Shown here one piece after another: positions 51,020 to 58,895 of a stretch of DNA of 64,000 nucleotides. Origin of the DNA: Candidatus Gastranaerophilales bacterium (GTDB lineage Bacteria > Cyanobacteriota > Vampirovibrionia > Gastranaerophilales > Gastranaerophilaceae). The stretch covers positions 1 through 64,000 of the forward strand of contig CALUPH010000004.1 in the NCBI GenBank assembly GCA_944322615.1, read 5' to 3'. How positions within the stretch are numbered: position 1 is the stretch's first letter; each line of letters opens with the position of its first letter. The notes below the pieces were generated by a model. It ran no database searches, had not been told where the DNA came from, and saw only the letters and a list, made by a program, of their open reading frames with translations. The translations under genes and the position numbers were made by a program.

Positions 51020-51096
51020 TGGTCGGGATGACACGATTCGAACGTGCGACCCCTTCGTCCCAAGCGAAGTGCGCTACCAAGCTGCGCTACATCCCG
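51020..51096 (-). tRNA. tRNA-Pro (anticodon TGG)
   Basis: The reverse strand reads CGGGATG at the 5' acceptor arm (51096-51090) and CATCCCG at the 3' arm (51030-51024), a perfect 7-bp pair. The anticodon arm is CTTCG-CTTGGGA-CGAAG, with TGG at 34-36. A TTCGAAT T-loop is present, the discriminator base is A, and CCA is encoded (51022-51020). Confidence 0.97.
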
Positions 51097-51192
51097 TTTT
51101 TAGTTTTCATAAAACAATCGCAATTTCGACTGCATTTAAACTTTATCAACAACATTGTTAAGAGTCAAGTCATTTATTAAAAAATTTATATA

Positions 51193-52551
51193 CTAATCTA
51201 TTAAAACTTTTACAGGAAATTTTTCTATTTCCAGTTTGTATATAGCTTCCGCGCCAAGTTCTTCAAATGCTATTATTTCTGATTTTATAACTTTATTCGA
51301 TAAAAGTGCTGCAATACCGCCTACTACGGTAAAATATTTTCCTTTGTTTTTCTTAATTGAATTAATAACATTATTACTTCTGTCACCTTTGCCGATTGTG
51401 GCAAGTAATCCTAAATTATATAATTCTTCTGCATATTTATCCATTCTTGATGCTGTAGTAGGACCTATGGAACCAATAACTTCATTTGGTCTGTTAGGGC
51501 ATGGACCTGCATAAAAAATTATTTTATCTTTTATTTCAAAAGGCAGTTCTTTATTATTATCAATTAATTCTTTTAGTTTTTTATGTGCCATATCTCTGGC
51601 AACATATATTTCTCCTGTTAGTAATATTTCATCACCTGTTTTTAATTCTCTTATTTCATTAATATTACTTGTTAATATTTCTTTTTTAGGTTCTTCTTCC
51701 TTGAAATCTATAAAATTAGGTTTATTTTCTTTAAGAATTATTTCATTATTTACTATTTTACATTTTGCCGTTCTGTCAGAATGGCAATTAATTGTAATTG
51801 CAATTGGTAAACAAGCAATATGTGTCGGTATTGATTTAACTTTTACATCAAGAACATAATTGTTGTTAGTTTTGGAATTTACATTTTCTTTTATTTTTAA
51901 AGCTAAATCTTTTTCTTCTTCATTAAAAGAATCACAAACAAATACTTCTTTAGATAAAATAGCTGCTTTATCTATAGTCGCACCAATTCCAATTCCTATA
52001 AACATAGGCGGGCATGCGTTTTCTTTTGCTTCCAAAATTAATTCTGAACATCTTGCAATAATTTCTTCTTCACTGGAAGTTGGCAGCATCATCTCTGTTT
52101 TGCTTTTGTTCTCTGAACCTGCACCTTTAATCAAAACTCTTATACAAACATTATCACCCTCAACTATTTTTGTATGTATAATTGCAGGAGTATTATTTTT
52201 TGTATTTAATCTGTCAAAAACAGCATTTTTTACTACAGATTTTCTAAAATAATTTTCTTTATAACATTCAGCTACAGCAGAATTAACAGCATTTTCTATG
52301 AACTCACCTGTTAATTTTACATCTTGACCAATTTCCAAAAAAACAATAACTTGACCGGTATCTTGGCATAATGGGAGTTTTTTTTCATATGCAATCTTTG
52401 CATTTTGAAGGATTGCTTTTAGAACTTTATCTTGAGTGTTTTTATAAGCTGATAAAATTTTTGAATATACATCTTCACTAAGGCAAGTATTAGCCTCAAA
52501 ACATAATTTGTATACTGCTTTTTTTATTAATTCCGTTGAAATTTCACTCAT
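51193..52551 (-). CDS. Class I fumarate hydratase, fused alpha-beta
   Basis: Iron-sulfur hydro-lyase interconverting fumarate and malate; the class also includes tartrate dehydratases. The 452-residue chain has the alpha domain (LPLCQDTGQV with Cys62, GAGSENKS, NACPPMFIGIGIGATIDKA with Cys180, THIACLPIAITINCHSDR with Cys256). These are the three 4Fe-4S ligands. The beta domain follows (TGEIYVARDMAHKKL, YAGPCPNRPNEVIGSIGPTT). Fused alpha-beta forms are common; archaea and some bacteria split them. Oxygen-sensitive class I enzymes suit an anaerobe. It diverges from rsmE. Confidence 0.9.
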   Translation of the reverse strand: MSEISTELIKKAVYKLCFEANTCLSEDVYSKILSAYKNTQDKVLKAILQNAKIAYEKKLPLCQDTGQVIVFLEIGQDVKLTGEFIENAVNSAVAECYKENYFRKSVVKNAVFDRLNTKNNTPAIIHTKIVEGDNVCIRVLIKGAGSENKSKTEMMLPTSSEEEIIARCSELILEAKENACPPMFIGIGIGATIDKAAILSKEVFVCDSFNEEEKDLALKIKENVNSKTNNNYVLDVKVKSIPTHIACLPIAITINCHSDRTAKCKIVNNEIILKENKPNFIDFKEEEPKKEILTSNINEIRELKTGDEILLTGEIYVARDMAHKKLKELIDNNKELPFEIKDKIIFYAGPCPNRPNEVIGSIGPTTASRMDKYAEELYNLGLLATIGKGDRSNNVINSIKKNKGKYFTVVGGIAALLSNKVIKSEIIAFEELGAEAIYKLEIEKFPVKVLID

Positions 52552-52624
52552 AATTCAATCATATAATTTTCATCATCTTCTGTAAAGCAAATTTATTGTA
52601 TAATACACTTAAAGGGTTTTATTT

Positions 52625-53356
52625 ATGCCGCATTTTTTAATAGAAACAAAAAATATTCAAGATAATAAAATAACGGTTCGTGAAAAGGACTTATATCAAC
52701 ATATAATTAAATCACTAAGGGCAAAAGTAGGTGAGAAAATTCTTTTTCTTGATGAAAATGAAATTCAATATGAGACAAAATTATCACAAATTAATTCGTC
52801 TGATTTTGATTGTGTAATTGAGAAAAAATATCCTTCAAACAGAAAGTTAGGTTTGAATTTATATGTGGCTCAAAGCGTCTTAAATTCGGATGCACAAATA
52901 AGTTCTATTCAAAAAGCAACTGAACTTGGAGTAAAAGGAATTATTCCCTTGCATACAGATAATTGTTCGGTAAAAGAATCCGTTATAAAAAACAAAATTG
53001 AAAAATGGCAAAAAATAGCATTGGAATCTGTCAAACAATGTGAAAGAGCTGACATTCCAATTGTATATGAATCTGCTTCTATAGAAGATATAATAGAAAA
53101 ATATGAACAGATAATTGTTTTTGCAGAAAAATATGCAGAAAAAAACTTTTTTAATTATATAAAAGAAAATAAACTTGATAAAAATAAATCAATATTGGTT
53201 ATAATAGGACCTGAAGGCGGTTTTTCACAAAGAGAGTTTGATATCTTTATTGAAAATAAAATACCTTTAATAACGCTTGGAAATCTCATATACAGAGCAG
53301 ATACAGCATTAACTGCAGCACTTATAACCATTATTAACGGAGTTCAAAATGAATAG
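52625..53356 (+). CDS. rsmE: 16S rRNA m3U1498 methyltransferase
   Basis: SPOUT-class methylase for U1498 of 16S rRNA, 243 residues. There is an N-terminal PUA-like domain (VREKDLYQHIIKSLRAKVGE) and a C-terminal knot with IIPLHTDNCSV, VIIGPEGGFSQREFD and LGNLIYRADTALTAALI. A TATAAT box at 52599-52604 lies upstream. It overlaps the tRNA nucleotidyltransferase gene by 8 bases. Confidence 0.95.
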   Translation: MPHFLIETKNIQDNKITVREKDLYQHIIKSLRAKVGEKILFLDENEIQYETKLSQINSSDFDCVIEKKYPSNRKLGLNLYVAQSVLNSDAQISSIQKATELGVKGIIPLHTDNCSVKESVIKNKIEKWQKIALESVKQCERADIPIVYESASIEDIIEKYEQIIVFAEKYAEKNFFNYIKENKLDKNKSILVIIGPEGGFSQREFDIFIENKIPLITLGNLIYRADTALTAALITIINGVQNE

Positions 53357-54755
53357 TTATATTGAACTTATAGAAAATGATGAAGTAATAAAGCAGATAA
53401 AACCATATATAGTTGATACTCAAGCATATATAGTTGGCGGATTTGTAAGAGATATTTTTATGAATAAAAAAAGTCCGGATAGAGACTTAATTATTTGTAA
53501 TTGTGATATTGAAAAATTCTCAAAAAATCTTGCTGAAAAATTGAACGCACACTATATAGAACTTGACCCTATTAATAAAATATACAGACTGGTGTTGGAA
53601 GATAAAATTAATTATATAGATATAACCTGCCCAATTGAAAATGATTTTGAAAAAGATATAAAAAGACGTGATTTAACAATAAATGCAATAGCTTATGATA
53701 TAAATAACAGAAAGTTTATTGATATAACAGGTGGTATAGAGGATATCAAAACAAAAAGAATAAAAGGAATTCTTGATTCAAACTTTGAAGATGATCCTTT
53801 AAGACTTTTAAGAATATTTAGATTTTATTCCAAAACAGGGTTTGAAATAGATAACTCTTTAATAGAAATCACGAAGAGACTAAAAGAAACAATAAATAAA
53901 CCCGCTAAGGAAAGAATAACCGTAGAACTTTTAAAGATGTTTGAAGGAAAATATTGTGACTTGGCACTTAATAAATTGTATGAAGTCGGTCTTTTAGAAG
54001 AAATTCTTCCAATCTATAAAGAAGTAAAAAGAATTCCTCCTAATTCACATCATCATTTGGATTTGGTTCATCATTTAATTGAAACGGTAAGACAAATTCA
54101 AAATATATATGAAAATTCTACAGGCGAAATAAAAGAATATTTAGATACTATAAAATATGGAGCTGTAAAAGAGATAGCATTTCTTAAATTAGCCGGTTTT
54201 TTGCATGATATAGGGAAACCCTCTTGCTGGACCATAGAAGAAGATACAGGAAGGCATAGATTTATACAGCATGATTCAATAGGTGCTGATTTATGCATAC
54301 CTATTTTGAAACAGCTAAAATTCTCAAAAAAACAAATTGAATACGTAAAAACACTTATTAAATATCATATATATCCATCAAGTTTAGTAAGTGCACAAGA
54401 TGTTCAAGATAAAGCTTTTTTGAAATTCTATCGTAAAATGGATGGGTATGTAATTGATGTAATAATTCTTGCTATGGCTGATAGATTATCAGCTCGAGGG
54501 GTAAAAGTAACAGATGATATTGTTAATAAGAATATCAGCAATTTGACGAAATTATTAAACGATTATCTTGAAAAATATAAAAATCTTAAACCCTTGCCAA
54601 AACTGTTAAACGGTAAAGAAATTATGAATATACTTAATATAAAACAAAGCCCAAAACTTGGCGAGGTTATTAATGAACTTAAAGAAGCACAAATTTCAGG
54701 TAATGTTAATACAAAAGAAGAAGCTATAGAATTTGTAACGAATCTAATGAAATAA
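53349..54755 (+). CDS. cca: tRNA nucleotidyltransferase with HD domain
   Basis: CCA-adding or poly(A)-polymerase-type enzyme, 468 residues. The class II nucleotidyltransferase head has YIVGGFVRDIFMNKKSPDRD (GG and DxD), RRDLTINAIAYD and the DPLRLLRIFRFYSK neck. The C-terminal half holds an HD phosphohydrolase domain (FLHDIGKPSCW, HHHLDLVHHL, LIKYHIYP). The one tRNA in this window already encodes CCA, so the enzyme may mainly repair ends. It is cotranslated with rsmE. Confidence 0.92.
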   Translation: MNSYIELIENDEVIKQIKPYIVDTQAYIVGGFVRDIFMNKKSPDRDLIICNCDIEKFSKNLAEKLNAHYIELDPINKIYRLVLEDKINYIDITCPIENDFEKDIKRRDLTINAIAYDINNRKFIDITGGIEDIKTKRIKGILDSNFEDDPLRLLRIFRFYSKTGFEIDNSLIEITKRLKETINKPAKERITVELLKMFEGKYCDLALNKLYEVGLLEEILPIYKEVKRIPPNSHHHLDLVHHLIETVRQIQNIYENSTGEIKEYLDTIKYGAVKEIAFLKLAGFLHDIGKPSCWTIEEDTGRHRFIQHDSIGADLCIPILKQLKFSKKQIEYVKTLIKYHIYPSSLVSAQDVQDKAFLKFYRKMDGYVIDVIILAMADRLSARGVKVTDDIVNKNISNLTKLLNDYLEKYKNLKPLPKLLNGKEIMNILNIKQSPKLGEVINELKEAQISGNVNTKEEAIEFVTNLMK

Positions 54756-54811
54756 ATATCAGAAAATTATTGGTTAATTTGTATCAAATCTTTACTATAG
54801 CAAGTGTTTTT

Positions 54812-54840
54812 TTGCAATTTTTGAAGTTTTTTCTTATAAT
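54812..54840 (+). promoter_or_regulatory. Strong sigma-70 promoter of ssb
   Basis: TTGCAA (54812-54817) and TATAAT (54835-54840) with an exact 17-base spacer, 27 bases before the ssb ATG. It is the best housekeeping promoter seen in the window and could drive ssb, the DUF1537 gene and pdxA together. Confidence 0.8.
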
Positions 54841-54867
54841 TCTAGTGTAGTAAAAAAGGATATAATC

Positions 54868-55191
54868 ATGAATTCAGTAGTAATTGTAGGTAGAGCAGGA
54901 CAAGATCCTGATGTTAAATATTTTGAATCAGGAAAAGTTAAAACAACATTTTCAGTTGCTGTTTCAAGATGGGATTATAAAAGCAAAGCCGAAACTACGG
55001 ATTGGTTTAATATAGAATTATGGGATAAATCAGCAGAAATAGCTGGTGAATATGTAAAAAAAGGTCGTCAGGTATGTATAGACGGTCGTCTTGTTTCAAA
55101 TAAATGGACAGGACCGGATGGTGAAGCTAAAGAACGTTTCGTTATACGTGCAAATTCTATGCGACTTTTAGGCAATAAAGGTGATAATTAA
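54868..55191 (+). CDS. ssb: Single-stranded DNA-binding protein, short form
   Basis: OB-fold protein of 107 residues: MNSVVIVGRAGQDPDVKY, TTFSVAVSRWDYKSK, DWFNIELWDKSAEIAGEYVKKG and VCIDGRLVSNKW are the usual ssDNA-binding strands. The chain ends at MRLLGNKGDN, just after the OB fold. The Gly/Pro/Gln linker and the acidic DDDIPF-like tip that recruits repair and replication partners in most bacteria are absent. The gene is complete, so this is natural. It may be the main SSB of a lineage with tailless SSB, or a second copy. The DUF1537 gene starts 8 bases later. Confidence 0.9.
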   Translation: MNSVVIVGRAGQDPDVKYFESGKVKTTFSVAVSRWDYKSKAETTDWFNIELWDKSAEIAGEYVKKGRQVCIDGRLVSNKWTGPDGEAKERFVIRANSMRLLGNKGDN

Positions 55192-55199
55192 AAATTCTT

Positions 55200-56507
55200 A
55201 TGGATACATCTAATTATATAGGTATTATTGCAGACGATTTAACCGGTGCTAATGATACTTCGCTCCAGCTTTTTTTAAGAGGCTGTAAAACACAAGTAGC
55301 TTTTGGTGAAGATATCTCGATAGATGAGAATCTTAAAACAGAAGTTTTTGCTATGTCTACTGAAACAAGGAATGTTGATGCAAAAACTGCTCACGAAAAA
55401 GTTTTGAATGTTTCTGAAAATATTTTGAAAAAATACAACTTCGAATACATCTATAAAAAAATAGACTCTGTTTTGAGAGGAAATATAGCAGTAGAAGTTG
55501 TTACTTTGTTAGATTCTTTGGAATATGACGCAGCAGTTATATTCCCTGCTTTCCCAAATGAAGGCAGAACGACAATTGGCGGTTTCCATTTGGTAAAAGG
55601 TATTCCTCTGCAAAGGACAGAAGTTTCAAGAGATCCGGCATGTCCTATTATGGAGTCAAATATAATTAACCTTCTTAAAAGTCAATTGCCCGAAGAAATG
55701 GCAAATTATACGGATTTAATAAGTCTTGATGTTGTAATGAAAGGTGCAGGTCCTATTCTTACTAAGCTCAACGATTTAATATCGAAAGGAAAAAAATTGA
55801 TAGTAGCAGATGCAGTTTCAACTACTGACCTTGAGCAAATTGCTTTTGCTGTTACAAAGAGTTCATATAAAATTTTACCTGTAGGTTCAGCAGGCGCTGC
55901 CCAAGCACTCGGTAAAATTTGGCATCCTGATACTGATGAAGACTTAGTTAAAGAGCCTCAAGTGCCTAATCTTCCTAAGCTTGTAGTTTCAGGAAGTGCA
56001 ACTGATTTAACCGCTTCTCAAATAAAACGACTTCAAGAAAATGATAATATTGAAAATACTTATTTCATCGCAATAAAACCGCAAAATATATTTTCTAATG
56101 ATTTTGAAGAAATCGCACAAAGAGTTTTAAATAATTTGATAAAAGATAATACTGTTATTATCCATTCTTCTGAACTTATAGAAAATACAGAAGAATTATC
56201 TTCATTATTAATAGAAAATGAATTAACAAAGGAAGTATTTATTTCTAAAATATGTGATTATCTTGCTTCTGTAACCAAAACAGTTTTATCTCAAAAGGAA
56301 GCAGTTTTAATAACTGTAGGAGGAGAAACATCTTATAAATGTTGCAGAGCAATAGGAAGTAAAAATTTACAAATTATAGATACCGTAGCACCTGCTATTC
56401 CTTTAGGTGTTGATCATAAAGGTCAGTTGATAGTAACTAAGTCAGGTAATTTAGGTACACAAAATACTTTAATTGATGTTGTAAGATATTTTGAACAGGA
56501 TAAATAA
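55200..56507 (+). CDS. Four-carbon acid sugar kinase (DUF1537 family)
   Basis: ATP-dependent kinase of 435 residues. The N-terminal domain starts GIIADDLTGANDTSLQLFLRG and contains YIYKKIDSVLRGNI and FPAFPNEGRTTIGG. The C-terminal domain has the nucleotide-binding VSGSATDLTASQIKRL and ITVGGETSYKCCRAIG. Family members (DtnK, DenK, OtnK) phosphorylate D-threonate, D-erythronate or related acids (established). The next gene is PdxA-like, so the pair resembles the threonate route in which a 4-phosphate is oxidised and decarboxylated to dihydroxyacetone phosphate. Confidence 0.88.
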   Translation: MDTSNYIGIIADDLTGANDTSLQLFLRGCKTQVAFGEDISIDENLKTEVFAMSTETRNVDAKTAHEKVLNVSENILKKYNFEYIYKKIDSVLRGNIAVEVVTLLDSLEYDAAVIFPAFPNEGRTTIGGFHLVKGIPLQRTEVSRDPACPIMESNIINLLKSQLPEEMANYTDLISLDVVMKGAGPILTKLNDLISKGKKLIVADAVSTTDLEQIAFAVTKSSYKILPVGSAGAAQALGKIWHPDTDEDLVKEPQVPNLPKLVVSGSATDLTASQIKRLQENDNIENTYFIAIKPQNIFSNDFEEIAQRVLNNLIKDNTVIIHSSELIENTEELSSLLIENELTKEVFISKICDYLASVTKTVLSQKEAVLITVGGETSYKCCRAIGSKNLQIIDTVAPAIPLGVDHKGQLIVTKSGNLGTQNTLIDVVRYFEQDK

Positions 56508-56512
56508 AAAAA

Positions 56513-57451
56513 ATGAAAAAAATTGCAATCACACTTGGTGACCCAAATGGAATTTCACCTGAGATTACTATAAAAGCATTAAATTTTTTAGATTTACCCA
56601 AAGATAAAGTTATACTTATTGCTAATAAAACAATTCTTGATTTCTATCAAGAAGAATATAATTTATCATTAGAAAAAGACTATGAAATTGTAGAAATACC
56701 ATATAGAAAAGAAGATATAAATATTGGTAAAGAAACGGAATTTTCAGGAGAATTTGCTTTCAGGGCAATAGTCCAAGCTTGTAATCTTGCAATAAATCAA
56801 GAAATAGATGCAATAGTTACTGCGCCTGTATCAAAAAATGCAATGAAAATGGCAGGTCATAACTATAACGGACAAACAGAAGTTTTAGAACAATATTTGG
56901 CACAATCAAACCAAAAAGCAGAGATGATATTTGTTTGTGACAGATTTAATGTCCTTCTTTTTACAAGACATATTGCGTTAAAAGATGTAGCAGAGAAAGT
57001 AAAAAAAGAAGCTATAATATCAACTGTTGAAAGATTAGAAAAATCATTAAGATTACAACTTGGAATAAGATATCCTAAAATAGCGATTTGTGCTCTAAAC
57101 CCGCATGCGGGAGAGAATGGGATGTTTGGTGAAGAAGAAATAAACGAAATCATTCCTGCCGTAAAATATTTAAAAAATAAAGGAATAAATATAGATGGAC
57201 CTTTTGCTGCAGATGCATTATTTACAAATTGTGCACAAAATGTTTGTGAATATGATTGTTATATAGCAATGTATCATGACCAAGGGCTTATCCCGGTAAA
57301 ACTATTAGAACGAGATAATTGTGTTAATACAACAATCGGACTTGGTGTTTTAAGAACATCACCTGCGCATGGTACAGCATTTGATATAGCGGGTAAAAAT
57401 ATTGCAAACGCAAACAGTATGATATCTGCAATAGAATTAGCGTTAAAGTAA
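56513..57451 (+). CDS. pdxA: PdxA-family 4-phosphate dehydrogenase
   Basis: NAD-dependent oxidative decarboxylase, 312 residues. Metal and substrate residues are visible in GDPNGISPEITIKAL, PVSKNAMKMAGHNYNGQTE, LNPHAGENGMFGEEE and MYHDQGLIPVKLL, with TSPAHGTAFDIAGK near the end. PdxA makes a pyridoxal 5'-phosphate precursor from 4-hydroxythreonine 4-phosphate. The PdxA2 subfamily instead serves sugar-acid catabolism. Placement 5 bases after a DUF1537 kinase favours the PdxA2 role, but a single gene might do both, and the sequence alone does not decide. Confidence 0.88.
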   Translation: MKKIAITLGDPNGISPEITIKALNFLDLPKDKVILIANKTILDFYQEEYNLSLEKDYEIVEIPYRKEDINIGKETEFSGEFAFRAIVQACNLAINQEIDAIVTAPVSKNAMKMAGHNYNGQTEVLEQYLAQSNQKAEMIFVCDRFNVLLFTRHIALKDVAEKVKKEAIISTVERLEKSLRLQLGIRYPKIAICALNPHAGENGMFGEEEINEIIPAVKYLKNKGINIDGPFAADALFTNCAQNVCEYDCYIAMYHDQGLIPVKLLERDNCVNTTIGLGVLRTSPAHGTAFDIAGKNIANANSMISAIELALK

Positions 57452-57504
57452 TTTTTCATAAAATCAAAGATTATTGAAAAAATAGTCAAACCCAAGCTAC
57501 ATAC

Positions 57505-58734
57505 TTAATGCTCATATTTATAAATTTGCATTCCTCTGCCTAATTGACCACCTATAAATAATATGTCACCATTTTTCAAGGTCACTGTTGCTGTATGTCT
57601 GCTTACATAATATGGAGGGTTCTCTGTTTTATAAAATTTATTTTCTTTATAATTATACAAATACGTTGTATATTTCTTTCTTTCTCCTATTTTCATTTTT
57701 TTTGCATATGGACCTAGTATTAATATATTCTTATTTACTAGTTGAACTTCTTTCGGATAATGAGGATTTGCCCCCCAGGTTTTATCCATTTTGTTTATTA
57801 CTGGTATCTTTTTTTGTTCTTTTACATTATATAAAGTACCTATTGTACAATCGTCTTTGGGGTTTAAATCTAATAAAAATTCATTGTCTATTTGAGTACC
57901 TGAACGTTGCAAATCAATATTATATTTTTCTATTTTTCCATCTCTAAAAATATACCATTTCCCTGTTTTATAGAATAAAACATCTCCATTTTCATATTGA
58001 AAAATTTGGGGAGACGGAGTACCATCTTCGTGATTTTCTACCTCGGTATATTCATCTGTATTTGGATTATAAATATAATTTGGTCGGGTTGAATTTGACA
58101 ACATTAAAATATTTCCGTCCTTCAATAACACAAATAAAAATTGTTCTGCACCTGCTTCTTTCAATGTTACATCTCTAAATGTATATGTTTTACTGTCAAA
58201 AATTTTAGCTACAGAAGTAGTCTTATTCTTTTTTTCATTATCTTTTCTCGTTACAATGTAATATGCTAAAAAGACATCCCCATTTTTTAATGATATTGTA
58301 TTATAATAACCTGATGATCTAAAATATGGGTCATTACAAATTTGTACCGTTTTTATTACCTTATCTTCTTTTGGACTATATATATCTACGGTATTTTCTT
58401 TAAATCTTAGCCCGGTGCCGCCAAAAATTATAACATTTCCATCTGGTAATAGGTGGGCCCTTACTCTTCTTCTTTCTGTTGATAACTTTCCTTTTAGTCT
58501 AACCCATTTGCCAGGCTTATTTACTTTTTCTCGATTTATAAAAAAGTTCTGAATACTATCCTTGAATGTATATAAAGTTTCTTCTTCCTCTGTACTTGCT
58601 TTTGCTGTTATAAAAAATACTGCTGTTATTACTAAAAATATCAGAAAAATATTTTTTATCTTCACTTTTAATCTATTTTTACCAGTTTTGTTTTCTTCTT
58701 GTTTGTTTTCTACATAATTGTTCTCGTCACTCAT
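57505..58734 (-). CDS. Membrane-anchored Kelch-type beta-propeller protein
   Basis: Protein of 409 residues. A Lys-rich cytoplasmic N-terminus leads to one membrane helix (about 26-44), and the rest is outside. Kelch/galactose-oxidase-like blades repeat with the motif L.DG.V..FGG: LPDGNVIIFGGTG, LKNGDVFLAYY, LKDGNILMLSNS, YENGDVLFYKTG, LVNKNILILGPY and LKNGDILFIGG, about six blades. The N-terminal membrane helix lacks a typical cleavage site. It is probably a surface- or periplasm-facing binding protein; the ligand is unknown. It stands alone and converges with pdxA. Confidence 0.8.
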   Translation of the reverse strand: MSDENNYVENKQEENKTGKNRLKVKIKNIFLIFLVITAVFFITAKASTEEEETLYTFKDSIQNFFINREKVNKPGKWVRLKGKLSTERRRVRAHLLPDGNVIIFGGTGLRFKENTVDIYSPKEDKVIKTVQICNDPYFRSSGYYNTISLKNGDVFLAYYIVTRKDNEKKNKTTSVAKIFDSKTYTFRDVTLKEAGAEQFLFVLLKDGNILMLSNSTRPNYIYNPNTDEYTEVENHEDGTPSPQIFQYENGDVLFYKTGKWYIFRDGKIEKYNIDLQRSGTQIDNEFLLDLNPKDDCTIGTLYNVKEQKKIPVINKMDKTWGANPHYPKEVQLVNKNILILGPYAKKMKIGERKKYTTYLYNYKENKFYKTENPPYYVSRHTATVTLKNGDILFIGGQLGRGMQIYKYEH

Positions 58735-58837
58735 AAAATTTTTCCTATTTTTATAAAAGTAATATTTAGTTTATATTCCCTTTTTTTATTTTATTGAAAC
58801 ATATATGTTTTTTTTAATTCAATATGTTCATATATAT

Positions 58838-58872
58838 AAAAAGACTCCTTTTAATATAAAAGGAGTCTTTTT
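58838..58872 (-). terminator. Terminator of the acyl-CoA synthetase gene
   Basis: AAAAAGACTCCTTTT (58838-58852) pairs with AAAAGGAGTCTTTTT (58858-58872), a 15-bp perfect stem. On the reverse strand the stem ends in TTTTT, 23 bases beyond the stop codon of the upstream gene. Confidence 0.85.
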
Positions 58873-58895
58873 ATTATTTGTAGCTGATTCTTTTA

